Assembly (NCBI GenBank): GCA_030652255.1
Contig: JAUSAZ010000012.1
Coordinates: forward strand, 207,049-271,048
DNA from: Myxococcales bacterium
Lineage (GTDB): Bacteria > Myxococcota_A > Polyangia > Polyangiales > Ga0077539
Direction of reading: 5' to 3'
DNA length: 64,000 nt
Every line of letters begins with the position of its first letter. Within the stretch, counting starts at the first letter, position 1. Under the pieces are notes generated by a model. The model did no database searches, was not told where the DNA came from, and saw nothing but the letters and a program-made list of their open reading frames with translations. Made by a program: the position numbers and the translations under genes. This document shows, one piece after another, positions 52,199 to 60,483 of the stretch.

Positions 52199-52897
52199 AT
52201 GGCCGACTCGTACATCGATCCGAGAGAGACGTTGATCTACGGCGCGTTCGCCCGCGATCAGTTCACCGCCGTCTGCGCGGGGCTCGTGCCCGCCCTCGAC
52301 GGGGCTGTGAAGTTCGCCGCCGCCGAGCAGGCGAAGGCCGACGCCGCGATGAAGGAGGTGCTCGACCGCCAGCCCGCCGCCGCGGTCGCGGACGGCGACC
52401 CGGTGGCCGACGCGCGCGACTCGCTCGTGCGCTTCGGGAAGTACGTCGAGTCCATCAAAGGGGGCCCCGTTCCGCTGGCGCAGTTCTTCGACCGCGACGC
52501 CCCGTCGGTGGCGGCGCGGCGCCGGCTCACCAAGCTCGTCGCGCTGGTGAAGCACGTCGCCGCGAAGATCGACGAGCACCGCGCCCACCTCCGCGACCAC
52601 AAGCCCTGGCTGGAGGAGTTTCGCGGCCTCCACGACGCCCTCGCCTCGCTCGACCAGTCGGCCCGCGAGTCGAAGCTCGCAGGCGCGATGCTGCGCCCCG
52701 AGCTCGCCGCCGCGCGCGAGGCGTGGCTGGCCGTGTACTCCGCCAACAAGGCCCTCATCACCGGCGTGCTGCGCCACGCAGGTCGCCCCGAGCTGCTGCC
52801 GCTGGTCTTCGATGACCTCGCCGAGCAGCACCGCGCGACGGGCGTGAGCGACGAGGCGCCCGCCCCCGCGCCCGTCGATCCGCAGCCCGCGGCCTGA
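52199..52897 (+). CDS. Unrecognised helical protein downstream of ptuB
   Basis: A 232-residue, all-helical, soluble protein (YIDPRETLIYGAFARDQF, LTKLVALVKHVAAKIDEHRA, LEEFRGLHDALASLDQSA) with a Pro/Ala-rich tail (APAPAPVDPQPAA). GGAGG lies 8 bases before the ATG. It is 113 bases after ptuB, on the same strand, with normal host-like codon use. No signal, metal site or catalytic motif is seen. It could be a third part of the defence module or unrelated; nothing in its sequence decides. The phased palindrome array starts 31 bases after its stop. Confidence 0.78.
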   Translation: MADSYIDPRETLIYGAFARDQFTAVCAGLVPALDGAVKFAAAEQAKADAAMKEVLDRQPAAAVADGDPVADARDSLVRFGKYVESIKGGPVPLAQFFDRDAPSVAARRRLTKLVALVKHVAAKIDEHRAHLRDHKPWLEEFRGLHDALASLDQSARESKLAGAMLRPELAAAREAWLAVYSANKALITGVLRHAGRPELLPLVFDDLAEQHRATGVSDEAPAPAPVDPQPAA

Positions 52898-52927
52898 CGC
52901 GCCGCCCCGCCACCGCAGGCGACGCCC

Positions 52928-53108
52928 GCAACGGTTGAGACGCCCTCCCCGACGCCCTGCCGCGCCCCGCAACGCTTGCGACGAACGCCCCGCCGCCCCG
53001 GCGCCCGACCGCAACCCTTGCGACGCCCTCTGGGGCTCCCGGGCGCCGCCCGCAACCGTTGCAACGGGCGCCTGCGCGCCCCGGAAGCGCGTCGCAACGC
53101 TTGCAGCG
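52928..53108. repeat. Five palindromic 15-mers phased every 41-42 bp
   Basis: Copies start at 52928, 52969, 53011, 53052 and 53094, that is, steps of 41, 42, 41 and 42 bp, about four turns of DNA. Consensus GCAACNNTTGCGACG, containing the inverted repeat GCAA-N3-TTGC; copy 4 is GCAACCGTTGC, a perfect 5-bp arm palindrome. A half-copy (GCAACCG) follows at 53138. Spacers are C-rich and differ. The period alternates 41 and 42, so it is not a coding repeat. It occupies nearly all of the 267-base gap between the helical gene and the AAC(3)-like gene. Most likely an array of protein-binding sites. Confidence 0.85.
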
Positions 53109-53164
53109 CGCTGACCGCTGTACCCCCTTGCCGCTGCGCAACCGCCCCGACACCTTGAGGCTCG

Positions 53165-53965
53165 ATGGTCCCTTCTGACCGCCCTCCCCTCCCCCTCTCT
53201 ACCCTCGTCGCGCAGTTCCACGCGCTCGGCCTCTCCGCCGCGCCCGTGGTGGTGGTGCACTCCTCCCTCCGCGCGGTCGGCCCCGTCGAGGGCGGCCCCC
53301 TCGGCCTCATCGCCGCCCTGCGCGCGGCGCTCGCCCCCGACGCCACGCTCGTGCTGCCGTCGATGTCCGACGACGACGAGCACCCCTTCGACACTGCGTC
53401 CACACCGTGCGCCTCGATGGGCGTCGTCGCCGACACCTTCTGGCGCCAGCCCGGCGTCGTGCGCAGCGACAACCCCGCGTCCTTCGCCGCGGTGGGTCCG
53501 CTCGCGTCGGTCATCACGGCGCCGCACCCCATCGCGCCGCCGCACGGCATCGACAGCCCCGTCGGCCGCGCGTGCGCCCTCGGCGGGTCGGTGCTGCTGC
53601 TCGGCGTCGACCACTCCGCCAACACCACGATGCACCTCGCCGAGTCGATGGCCGGCGTGCCGTACGCCTCCCGCAAGGAGTGCGTGGTGCTGCGCGACGG
53701 CGTGCCCGCGCGCGTCACCTACGAAGAGACCGACCACTGCTGTGAGAACTTCCAGCGAATCGACGGTTGGCTGCGCGACCGTGGCCTGCTGGCCGAAGGG
53801 ACGGTCGGCTACGGCCACGCCCGCCTCGTGCGGGCCGCCGACGTGGTGCGCGTCGCGGTCGAGGCGCTGCGTGGCGACCCGTACGCCTTCCTGCACCCGC
53901 GCGGCGCGGGCTGCGAGGAGTGCGACCTCGCGTGGGAGAGCGTCGCGACGTCTCCCGCCCGCTGA
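53165..53965 (+). CDS. AAC(3)-family aminoglycoside N-acetyltransferase-like protein
   Basis: A 266-residue member of the antibiotic N-acetyltransferase family. It has VVVVHSSLRAVGPVEGG, LVLPSMSDD, CASMGVVADTFWRQPGVVRS, SFAAVGP, HGIDSPVGRACALGGSVLLL, GVDHSANTTMHLAE and the C-terminal GAGCEECDLAWES. Known members acetylate the 3-amino group of aminoglycosides with acetyl-CoA; chromosomal homologues in environmental bacteria may act on other amines. The phased site array ends 56 bases before its ATG and may control it. It converges with the carboxyltransferase gene (7 bases). Confidence 0.88.
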   Translation: MVPSDRPPLPLSTLVAQFHALGLSAAPVVVVHSSLRAVGPVEGGPLGLIAALRAALAPDATLVLPSMSDDDEHPFDTASTPCASMGVVADTFWRQPGVVRSDNPASFAAVGPLASVITAPHPIAPPHGIDSPVGRACALGGSVLLLGVDHSANTTMHLAESMAGVPYASRKECVVLRDGVPARVTYEETDHCCENFQRIDGWLRDRGLLAEGTVGYGHARLVRAADVVRVAVEALRGDPYAFLHPRGAGCEECDLAWESVATSPAR

Positions 53966-53972
53966 GCCCCCA

Positions 53973-55544
53973 TCACACCGGCATCACGCCGCGCTTCCGG
54001 TAAGGGCGCTCGAGCTTCTTGTGCTGCGCCAGCTCCAGGCCCCACGCGAGCACCTTGCGCGTGTCCCTCGGGTCGATGACGTCGTCCACGAGCCCCCAGC
54101 CCGCGACCTTGTACACGTCGATGTACCCCTGGATCATCTCCACCATCTGCTGCTTCATCTCCGGCGGCATCGCCTCCGCCCGGAAGAGCTTCCTCGACGC
54201 GATGCCCACCATCCCCTCGGCGCCCATCACGGAGATCTCCGCCCCCGGCCAGGCCACCAGCAGGTCGGGCTCGTACGCGCGCCCGCACATCACGAAATAC
54301 CCCGCGCCGTAGGCCTTGCGCGTCACCACGGTGAGCTTCGGCACCGTCGCCGCGCTCATCGCGTGCAGCATCTTCGCGCCGTGCCGGATGATCCCCGCGT
54401 GCTCGACCCGGGTGCCCACCATGAAGCCCGGCGTGTCCTGGAAGAACACCAGCGGGATGTTGAACGCGTCGCACAGCTGGATGAAGTGCGCGCCCTTGTC
54501 CGCCGCGTCGATGTCGAGCACCCCGCCGAGGTGCATCGGGTTGTTGGCCACGATGCCCACCGAGCGGCCGTTGATGCGCGCGAGGCAGGTGATGAGGTTG
54601 CGCGCGTAGCGGGGCTTGAGGTCGAAGACGGTGCCGTGGTCGACCACCGCCTTGATGGCCTTGTACATGTCGAAGGCGCGCCGGGGTGAGTCGGGCACCA
54701 GGTCGATCAGCGACTCCTCGCGCCGCTCGATGGGGTCGGTGCACTCCACGACCGGAGGGGCCTCCTCGCAGTGCGAGGGGAAGTACGAGAGGTACGCCCG
54801 CACGGCCTTGATGCAGCTCGCGTCGTCGGGGTACTCGCCGTCCCCCACGCCGCTGGTCTCGCAGTGAACCTTCGAGCCGCCGAGCACCTGCTCCTCGACG
54901 TCCTCGCCCGTCACGGCCTTCACCAGCGGCGGGCCCGCGAGGGCCATCGAGCCGATGCCCTTCACCATCGGCACGAAGTCCGACAGGCCCGGGATGTACG
55001 CCGTGCCCGCGGCGCCGGGGCCCACCATCGCCGCCACCTGCGGCACCACCCCGCTCATGATCACCTCCTCGCGGAAGAGGTGGCCGCTGCCGGCGAAGCG
55101 CGAGATCTCGTCCTCGCTCCCCCTGCCCGGCTCGATGCGCGCCCCCGCCGAGTCGATGAACCACACCATCGGGTGCCGGCCCTTCAGCGCCATCTCGCGC
55201 ATCCGGGTGACCTTCACCTCGCCCACCTCGCCGATGGACCCGCCCTTCACCGTGAAGTCGTACGCCGCCGCGCACACCACGCGCCCGTCGACCTTGCCGA
55301 AGCCGCACACCACCGCGTCGGCCGCGGGCTTGTCGGCCCCGTCGGGCCCCGCCGCGATGCCCATCTGCGTGCCGTGCGCGCCGACCTCGAAGAACACCCC
55401 CTCGTCGAAGAAGAGCGCGAAGCGCTCGCGCGCCGAGAGCTTCCCCCGCTCGTGCTGGCGGGCGACCTTGTCCGCCCCGCCCATCTCCTGGATCTTCGCG
55501 CGCCGGGCCTCCAGCGCCGCCACCCGCTCCCGCATCGTCGGCAT
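53973..55544 (-). CDS. Acyl-CoA carboxylase carboxyltransferase (propionyl/methylmalonyl type)
   Basis: A 523-residue biotin-dependent carboxyltransferase of the AccD5/PccB/MmdA group. N-terminal part: RGKLSARERFALFFDEG, AAAYDFTVKGGSIGEV, FIDSAGARI; C-terminal part: IVANNPMHLGGVLDIDAADK, FFQDTPGFMVG, KAYGAGYFVMCGRAYEPDLL and WPGAEISVMGAEG. It transfers carboxyl between biotin and an acyl-CoA; the length fits propionyl-, methylcrotonyl- or methylmalonyl-CoA substrates. No biotin carboxylase or carrier gene is adjacent. The stop lies seven bases from the convergent acetyltransferase gene. Confidence 0.94.
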   Translation of the reverse strand: MPTMRERVAALEARRAKIQEMGGADKVARQHERGKLSARERFALFFDEGVFFEVGAHGTQMGIAAGPDGADKPAADAVVCGFGKVDGRVVCAAAYDFTVKGGSIGEVGEVKVTRMREMALKGRHPMVWFIDSAGARIEPGRGSEDEISRFAGSGHLFREEVIMSGVVPQVAAMVGPGAAGTAYIPGLSDFVPMVKGIGSMALAGPPLVKAVTGEDVEEQVLGGSKVHCETSGVGDGEYPDDASCIKAVRAYLSYFPSHCEEAPPVVECTDPIERREESLIDLVPDSPRRAFDMYKAIKAVVDHGTVFDLKPRYARNLITCLARINGRSVGIVANNPMHLGGVLDIDAADKGAHFIQLCDAFNIPLVFFQDTPGFMVGTRVEHAGIIRHGAKMLHAMSAATVPKLTVVTRKAYGAGYFVMCGRAYEPDLLVAWPGAEISVMGAEGMVGIASRKLFRAEAMPPEMKQQMVEMIQGYIDVYKVAGWGLVDDVIDPRDTRKVLAWGLELAQHKKLERPYRKRGVMPV

Positions 55545-55566
55545 CGTGTCGTCTCCTATCAGGGTG

Positions 55567-56526
55567 TCAGGAATTGCCGGGCGTCACCGACCGGGTGATG
55601 CGCGCCAGGATCTCGCCGCCGACGCCGCCGCCGAGCACCCCCACGAGGCCCGCGGCCAGGAGGTCGGACGGCATCGAGGCGCGCGTGAAGTGCCCGTGCA
55701 GGTAGAACGTGAACGCCAGCACCACGCCCATCGCGGCGGCGTAGGCCGACTCGATCTTCCGGCGCGACACCTTCACGTCGACCCAGAGCACCGCCACCGC
55801 GAGCAGCGCGAAGAGCGTCGCGAGCATGGTCTGCGAGAAGGGCTCGGCGCGCACCACCACCCGCAGCGGCGGCTGCACCGACTCGGGCAGCCGGTCGAGG
55901 ATGATCGTCAGCGGCCCTGCGCCGTGGACGGTGTCGAGCACGTGCCGCGAGGCCACCACCGCCGACACCCTCCGCTCGGCGCCCGCGCCCTCGTCCGTCG
56001 TGCGCTGGAAGACCCCCCGCACGCGCTCCTCGATCGGCCCACGCGCCGCGGTGACCTCGTAGTGCGCCTGCGCCTCGGTGCCCACGTCGGGCCGGAACGC
56101 CCCTTCGGCCTCCAGCACCACCGTCGCCGCCGCGCCGCGCACCACCACCTCGGCGCGGTCGCCGGGGCGCGTGAGCTGCACCACCGACTGCGGCGGCGGC
56201 GGGTGCAGGGTGATCGCCGCCGGGCCGAGCGTGGCGAGCAGCACCGCCACGGTCACCGCCCGCAGCATCGGCCGCAGCCGGTCGCCGTCGGGGAGCGTCG
56301 TGGTGTGGTCCCACGCGACGTACGCGAGGCCCAGCATCCCGAGGGCGACCAGCGCCGTCGCCGCGTACACGCCGTAGCGCGCCGAGCGGGTGATCGTGAG
56401 CACGAGCCCGCCGAGCACCGCCGCCGCGGTGATGTACGGGAGGTATTTCGTCAGCTCCGACGGGGGCTCGAACTCCGCCCGCTGCTGGTTGCTGACGCGC
56501 TTGGACGAAGGCTCCGGGGTCGCCAT
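55567..56526 (-). CDS. Multi-pass membrane protein of unknown function
   Basis: A 319-residue protein. Three N-terminal membrane helices (about 28-45, 52-70, 88-105: YLPYITAAAVLGGLVLTI, GVYAATALVALGMLGLAYVA, AVTVAVLLATLGPAAITL), a soluble beta-rich domain (110-225), then three C-terminal helices (MLATLFALLAVAVLWV, AAAMGVVLAFTFYLHGHF, LLAAGLVGVLGGGVGG). The ATG at 56526 was chosen because it precedes a charged cytoplasmic N-terminus. It is 22 bases upstream of the carboxyltransferase gene and 44 bases downstream of the regulator gene on the same strand. No family recognised. Confidence 0.78.
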   Translation of the reverse strand: MATPEPSSKRVSNQQRAEFEPPSELTKYLPYITAAAVLGGLVLTITRSARYGVYAATALVALGMLGLAYVAWDHTTTLPDGDRLRPMLRAVTVAVLLATLGPAAITLHPPPPQSVVQLTRPGDRAEVVVRGAAATVVLEAEGAFRPDVGTEAQAHYEVTAARGPIEERVRGVFQRTTDEGAGAERRVSAVVASRHVLDTVHGAGPLTIILDRLPESVQPPLRVVVRAEPFSQTMLATLFALLAVAVLWVDVKVSRRKIESAYAAAMGVVLAFTFYLHGHFTRASMPSDLLAAGLVGVLGGGVGGEILARITRSVTPGNS

Positions 56527-56570
56527 GAAGGCCTCGGGCTCTACCACAGCCGCGCCCGGGCCGCGAAGCG

Positions 56571-57908
56571 TCAGCCGACGCCGAGCGCCCGCTCGAGCAC
56601 CGTGCGCACCAGGCCCACGCGCCCCGCGTCGAGGGTGGCGGCCACGCCGAGCGCCTGCCACGCCCGCTGCTGCGCGGCGTCGCCCCCGAGCACCACCAGG
56701 CGCCCGTAGCGGGTGTCGGGGTGCGAGCGCACCGCGCGCACCCACGCGTGCGCGTCGACGCCGTCGGCGGGCAGCGCGACCACCACGGCGTCGAGCATCC
56801 CCGCCCCGGCGCAGAGGGAGCCGATCTCCGCGAGGCCCTCCATCGGGTCGGCCCGGGAGATGAGGTCGAAGCCGTCGCCGAGGGAGAGCGCCAGCTCGGC
56901 CACGGTGGCGGCGTCGGGCACCACGGCGAGCACCATCGGGCGCTTGGGCCCGAGGCCCGCGGGGATGGGCATGTGGAAGCGTCGCAGCAGGTCGAGCAGC
57001 GCGCGCCGACGGAAGCGCAGGTGGCCGCCCGGCGTGCGGAAGGCCTCGACGTCGCCGCTCTCCACCCAGCCGTGCACGGTCTTGAGGTCGACGCCCCAGA
57101 GGCTCGCCACCTGCGAGGCCACGAAGATGGGCTCCCGGGGCGCGATGGGGATGCGCCGCGCGGGCGACGACCGCTTGCGCGAGGGCGGGGCGCGCGTCGA
57201 GCCCAACGCCTCCGCGAGCAGGCCCCGGAGAGCAGCGCGCGGACCGCGGAGCACCCCGTCGCCGGACGCCGTCGCCTCGACGTCGAGGGCCACCACCCGC
57301 AGCCCCTCGTCGGTGCGCCCCCGGGCGGCGCGGATCCAGCGGGCCGACTGGTCGCCGAGCCCGCCGCCGAGCACCACCACGTCCGGCGCCGCGCTCGCCC
57401 CGGCGCGCTCGCCGAGCCCGATGAGCGCCTCGTAGGGGTCGCTCCAGAGGTGCAGGTACGCGCTGGCGCTCATCCAGAGCCCGGTGGCCTCGCCGGGATC
57501 AGAGGGCGCGGCCGGGTCGTCGGCCGGCCGGGACATCTCGAGCGCGTCGACCATCGCGAGCCGGGCCGCGCGGTCGCCCTCCACCACCAGCACGTGCGGC
57601 CGGTCGCGCAGCAGCGCGTCGGGCGTGGGGTAGCCCCAGCGCCGCAAGAAGCGCAGCACCGCCGACTGGTGGAAGCGCAGGTGGCCGCCCGCCGTGCGAA
57701 ACGACCCCAGCGCCGCCTCGGACGACTGCTCGTCGACGCGGTGACACCAGTTGTGGATGGTCTTCAGGTCGACGTCGCAGATCGAGGCGAGCTGCGACGC
57801 GAGGTAGACGGGCTCTTCGGGGGGCTCGGCTCGGGGCCGCGTCCCGCTGGCGCGCTGCACGGACCCGGGGACGACCGAACCAGGTAAACGTCGAACGACA
57901 TCGGACAT
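56571..57908 (-). CDS. Regulator with duplicated HTH plus receiver-like modules
   Basis: A 445-residue protein formed by two tandem copies of the same unit. Each has a BldC/MerR-like helix-turn-helix (VYLASQLASICDVDLKTIHN, FRTAGGHLRF; and IFVASQVASLWGVDLKTVHG, FRTPGGHLRF) followed by a receiver-like alpha/beta domain (HVLVVEGDRAARLAMVDALE; MVLAVVPDAATVAELALSL). The second units keep little of the Asp-phosphorylation site, so phosphorylation is uncertain. Two DNA-reading heads in one chain suggest binding of a tandem or inverted site without dimerising. The ATG at 57908 is preferred to the GTG at 57911. Targets unknown. Confidence 0.85.
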   Translation of the reverse strand: MSDVVRRLPGSVVPGSVQRASGTRPRAEPPEEPVYLASQLASICDVDLKTIHNWCHRVDEQSSEAALGSFRTAGGHLRFHQSAVLRFLRRWGYPTPDALLRDRPHVLVVEGDRAARLAMVDALEMSRPADDPAAPSDPGEATGLWMSASAYLHLWSDPYEALIGLGERAGASAAPDVVVLGGGLGDQSARWIRAARGRTDEGLRVVALDVEATASGDGVLRGPRAALRGLLAEALGSTRAPPSRKRSSPARRIPIAPREPIFVASQVASLWGVDLKTVHGWVESGDVEAFRTPGGHLRFRRRALLDLLRRFHMPIPAGLGPKRPMVLAVVPDAATVAELALSLGDGFDLISRADPMEGLAEIGSLCAGAGMLDAVVVALPADGVDAHAWVRAVRSHPDTRYGRLVVLGGDAAQQRAWQALGVAATLDAGRVGLVRTVLERALGVG

Positions 57909-57971
57909 CACAGTCGAGGCTGCCCCCGACGCGCCGGTCCCGCAACCCCTTCGGTCGGTCTCGCGCAGCGA

Positions 57972-58823
57972 TCAGAGCTCCCAGGTGCCGTCGCGATACA
58001 CGAAGCGGGTCGGGAGACCTGCGCGCGCTCCCGACACGTCGCACAGCGGGTGCTCGGGGTCGTCCGGCAGCAGCACCGCGAAGGTGTCGCCGACCGCCAC
58101 GACCGCGGGCTCGACCGGCGCCGATGGCCGCCGCGGGAGCGCGAGCAGCGCGGCCACGTCCGGCGCGTCGACCATCTCCGCGAGGGTGCGCCACGTGGGC
58201 GGCGCCAGCACGATCTCCGCGCGCCGCGCCCGCGCGATGGCCTCCCGCGGGGTGAGCCACGCGCTGTCCACGGTCTCGCTCCCGTCGTGGAGCGCCCGGC
58301 TCACGTCGGCGGGCGCCAACGCCACGAAGAAGCGCGCGTCGAAGCGTCGCGTCTCCTGCCGCGGCGTCACCCAGCGCGACCACGGCACCAGCGCCGCGCA
58401 CGACAGCGTGACCCCGTGCTGCCGCAGCAGCGCCGCGAGCGAGGGACGCCCCTTCGGCACCAGCGCGGCCCGCAGCGCGTCGACGTCCGCCCCGCCGACC
58501 GCCCCCGCGCACAGCAGCAGCCCCGACTCCTCCAGGCACTCGCGCAGCGCGGCGACGTGCAGCGCCCTCGCCCGCCGCCCGTCGGGCTCGCCGAGCCGTA
58601 GCGCGCAGGCCTCGGCGTCGAGGTCGCAGTCCACCGCCGGGTCGCCGTCCTCGTCGTCGAGGCGGCCGCCCGGGAACACGTACGCCCCGCCCATGAAGCG
58701 CATCGCCGCCGAGCGCTTGACGAAGAACACCTCCGGGCCGTCGACCGAGTCGCGCACCACCAGCACGGTGGCGGCGTCGCGCGGCGCGGTGGGCGTGCCG
58801 TCGAGGTCGAAGGTGACGGTCAC
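57972..58823 (-). CDS. NUDIX hydrolase with split Nudix box
   Basis: A 283-residue protein. The GG of the Nudix motif is in VFPGGRLDDEDGD and the REx2EExG part in HVAALRECLEESGLLL, separated by an insertion of about 30 residues. This spacing is typical of the NUDT7/8/19 CoA-diphosphatase-like group. Members hydrolyse nucleoside diphosphate derivatives such as CoA or acyl-CoA. The GTG at 58823 overlaps the stop of the TPR gene (GTGA). An additional C-terminal region (about 235-283) is not part of the core. Confidence 0.86.
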   Translation of the reverse strand: MTVTFDLDGTPTAPRDAATVLVVRDSVDGPEVFFVKRSAAMRFMGGAYVFPGGRLDDEDGDPAVDCDLDAEACALRLGEPDGRRARALHVAALRECLEESGLLLCAGAVGGADVDALRAALVPKGRPSLAALLRQHGVTLSCAALVPWSRWVTPRQETRRFDARFFVALAPADVSRALHDGSETVDSAWLTPREAIARARRAEIVLAPPTWRTLAEMVDAPDVAALLALPRRPSAPVEPAVVAVGDTFAVLLPDDPEHPLCDVSGARAGLPTRFVYRDGTWEL

Positions 58824-59134
58824 TCCGGGAGGCCCCCGAGGAAGGACTCCAGCTCGCCCCGCGCGTGGCCGTCGCGCTTGCGCCCGGCGGCCTCGATGCC
58901 GTCTTCGCACCAGCGCCGCGCCTCGCCCGTGGCGCCCAGCTCCTGGCTCACCTGGGCGGCCATGAGATACATGGGCACGTAATCCGGGAACTTCGCCCGC
59001 AGCTTGCGGAAGCCCTCGACGCAGTCCTGGAGGCGCCCGGCGCTGCGGTACTCCAGGGCGAGGCCGTAGTAGGGGAACGGGTCGTTGGGCTCCCGGGAGA
59101 CCATCATCTCCAGGGCTTCGAGTCGCGAGGGCAT
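58820..59134 (-). CDS. Small TPR protein
   Basis: A 104-residue protein with about two and a half tetratricopeptide repeats (PFPYYGLALEYRSAGRLQD, VPMYLMAAQVSQELGATGEA, RRWCEDGIEAAG). It presumably binds a protein partner. It lies between hpt (20 bases upstream) and the NUDIX gene (four-base overlap), so all three are likely one operon. Start at the ATG 59134 in line with the first helix. Confidence 0.85.
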   Translation of the reverse strand: MPSRLEALEMMVSREPNDPFPYYGLALEYRSAGRLQDCVEGFRKLRAKFPDYVPMYLMAAQVSQELGATGEARRWCEDGIEAAGRKRDGHARGELESFLGGLPE

Positions 59135-59154
59135 CGGGGTGTGTGCTCCGTCGG

Positions 59155-59676
59155 TCAGTTCTCGATGACGCCGATGTACGGCAGGTTGCGGAACTTCTCC
59201 GCGTAGTCGAGTCCGTAGCCCACGACGAAGTGGTCGTCGATGGTGAAGCCCAGGTAGTCGATGGGCACCTTCACGCGGGTGCGCGCGGGCTTGTGCAGCA
59301 GCGAGCACAGCTTGAGCGAGCGCGGCTGGCGGGTGCCGAGGTTCTCCAGCAGGTAGCGCATGGAGAGCCCGGTATCGACGATGTCCTCCACCACGAGCAC
59401 GTGCTGGTGGGTGACCGACTGCGTGAGGTCGTAGGTGATCTGCACCACCCCGGAGGTCTCGGTGCCCGCCCCGTACGAGCGCAGCCCCAGGAACTCCACC
59501 GACAGCTCGCGGTCGATCTGCCGGATGAGGTCGGCCGCGAAGAGGAAGCTGCCCTTCATGATGGGCACCACCACGAGGTGCTCGGCGTCGGCGTAGTCGC
59601 GGGTGATCTGCTCCCCCAGCTCGCGCACGCGCTTCGCGATGGTCTCTTCGTCCAACAGCACCTTGAGCTTCTTCAT
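59155..59676 (-). CDS. hpt: Hypoxanthine phosphoribosyltransferase
   Basis: A 173-residue purine salvage enzyme. The PRPP loop [11 protein letters not shown] spans about 95-105; [34 protein letters not shown] (flexible loop), and [19 protein letters not shown] near the C-terminus are typical of Hpt. It joins hypoxanthine or guanine to PRPP. GGAGG lies about 7 bases before the ATG at 59676, supporting that start. First gene of an hpt-TPR-NUDIX operon; the SctT-like gene ends 99 bases upstream. Confidence 0.95.
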   Translation of the reverse strand: MKKLKVLLDEETIAKRVRELGEQITRDYADAEHLVVVPIMKGSFLFAADLIRQIDRELSVEFLGLRSYGAGTETSGVVQITYDLTQSVTHQHVLVVEDIVDTGLSMRYLLENLGTRQPRSLKLCSLLHKPARTRVKVPIDYLGFTIDDHFVVGYGLDYAEKFRNLPYIGVIEN

Positions 59677-59775
59677 GTCCGTCCTCCGATCGGTCCCGAC
59701 GCCAGCGACCCGTCGCCCCTCTATCACGCCGCCCCGCGCCGGTGCCCACTTCGCGACCGCGCACCGTGGCGCCCG

Positions 59776-60483
59776 TCAGCGCAGGGCCGTCACCGCCTCC
59801 AGCGCCGCGAGGGCCATCGTCCGCGCCGCGCCGGTGAACGCCCCCAGGGTGACCGCCACCACCCCCAGCGCGGCCACCTCCCGCAGCGGCGCCCGGAGCT
59901 CCGCCCGCTCCCAGGGTCTACCGACCCGCCCCGCCAGCGCGACCGTGAGCTCGACCGCGACGAGGACCAGCAGCGCCGAGGCCGCCAGCGTCGCCGCCGC
60001 GCCCAGCGCCGTCGCCAGCGCCCGCAGCGCCAGAGGCCACGCCACCGCGGCCGACCACCCGCGCGCCCCCGGCGGAAGCGCAGCGTAGGTCGCGGCGAGC
60101 GCGCGCAGCGCCCCGCGGTGCGCCCCCGACGCGAGGAGGGTCATCGCGCCCACGAGCGAGAGCAGCCGCGCCATCGGGCCATCGCCGCTCATCCCGGGCC
60201 GATCGATCCACCCCCCGGCGACGGAGAGCGCGAGCAGCGGCGCGCCCAGCACCGCCGCGAGCGCGGCGCCCACCGCGAGCTCGCGCAGCGCCGCCACGAC
60301 GAGCCACGCGTCGACCAGCACGGGCCCGGCCCCGGCGCGCAGCCCCACCGCGAGCGCCAGCGCGACGACGACGAGCAGCCCGGCGCGCAGCGGCGCGAGC
60401 GCCCTCGTGGCGAGCCACAGCATCGGGACGACCCGCAGCGCCGGGAGCAGCAGCCCGAGCAGCGAGGCGAGCGCGAGGCTCAC
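59776..60483 (-). CDS. sctT: SctT/FliR-like type III export channel protein
   Basis: A 235-residue membrane protein. The hydrophobic layout and key segment (RELAVGAALAAVLGAPLLAL, SVAGGWIDRPGMSGDGP, LVGAMTLLASGAHRGALRAL) resemble the FliR/SctT family, in which the segment after REL is conserved. It would form part of the membrane export gate with SctS. The sequence is Ala/Leu-rich and diverged from known members. The GTG at 60483 overlaps the stop of the SctS-like gene (GTGA). No other type III or flagellar gene is visible nearby. Confidence 0.72.
   Translation of the reverse strand: MSLALASLLGLLLPALRVVPMLWLATRALAPLRAGLLVVVALALAVGLRAGAGPVLVDAWLVVAALRELAVGAALAAVLGAPLLALSVAGGWIDRPGMSGDGPMARLLSLVGAMTLLASGAHRGALRALAATYAALPPGARGWSAAVAWPLALRALATALGAAATLAASALLVLVAVELTVALAGRVGRPWERAELRAPLREVAALGVVAVTLGAFTGAARTMALAALEAVTALR

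Noticed and set aside
52928-53108. CRISPR array
   Set aside because: The repeats are only about 15 bp and imperfect, the spacers are C-rich and about 26 bp, and no cas gene is nearby.
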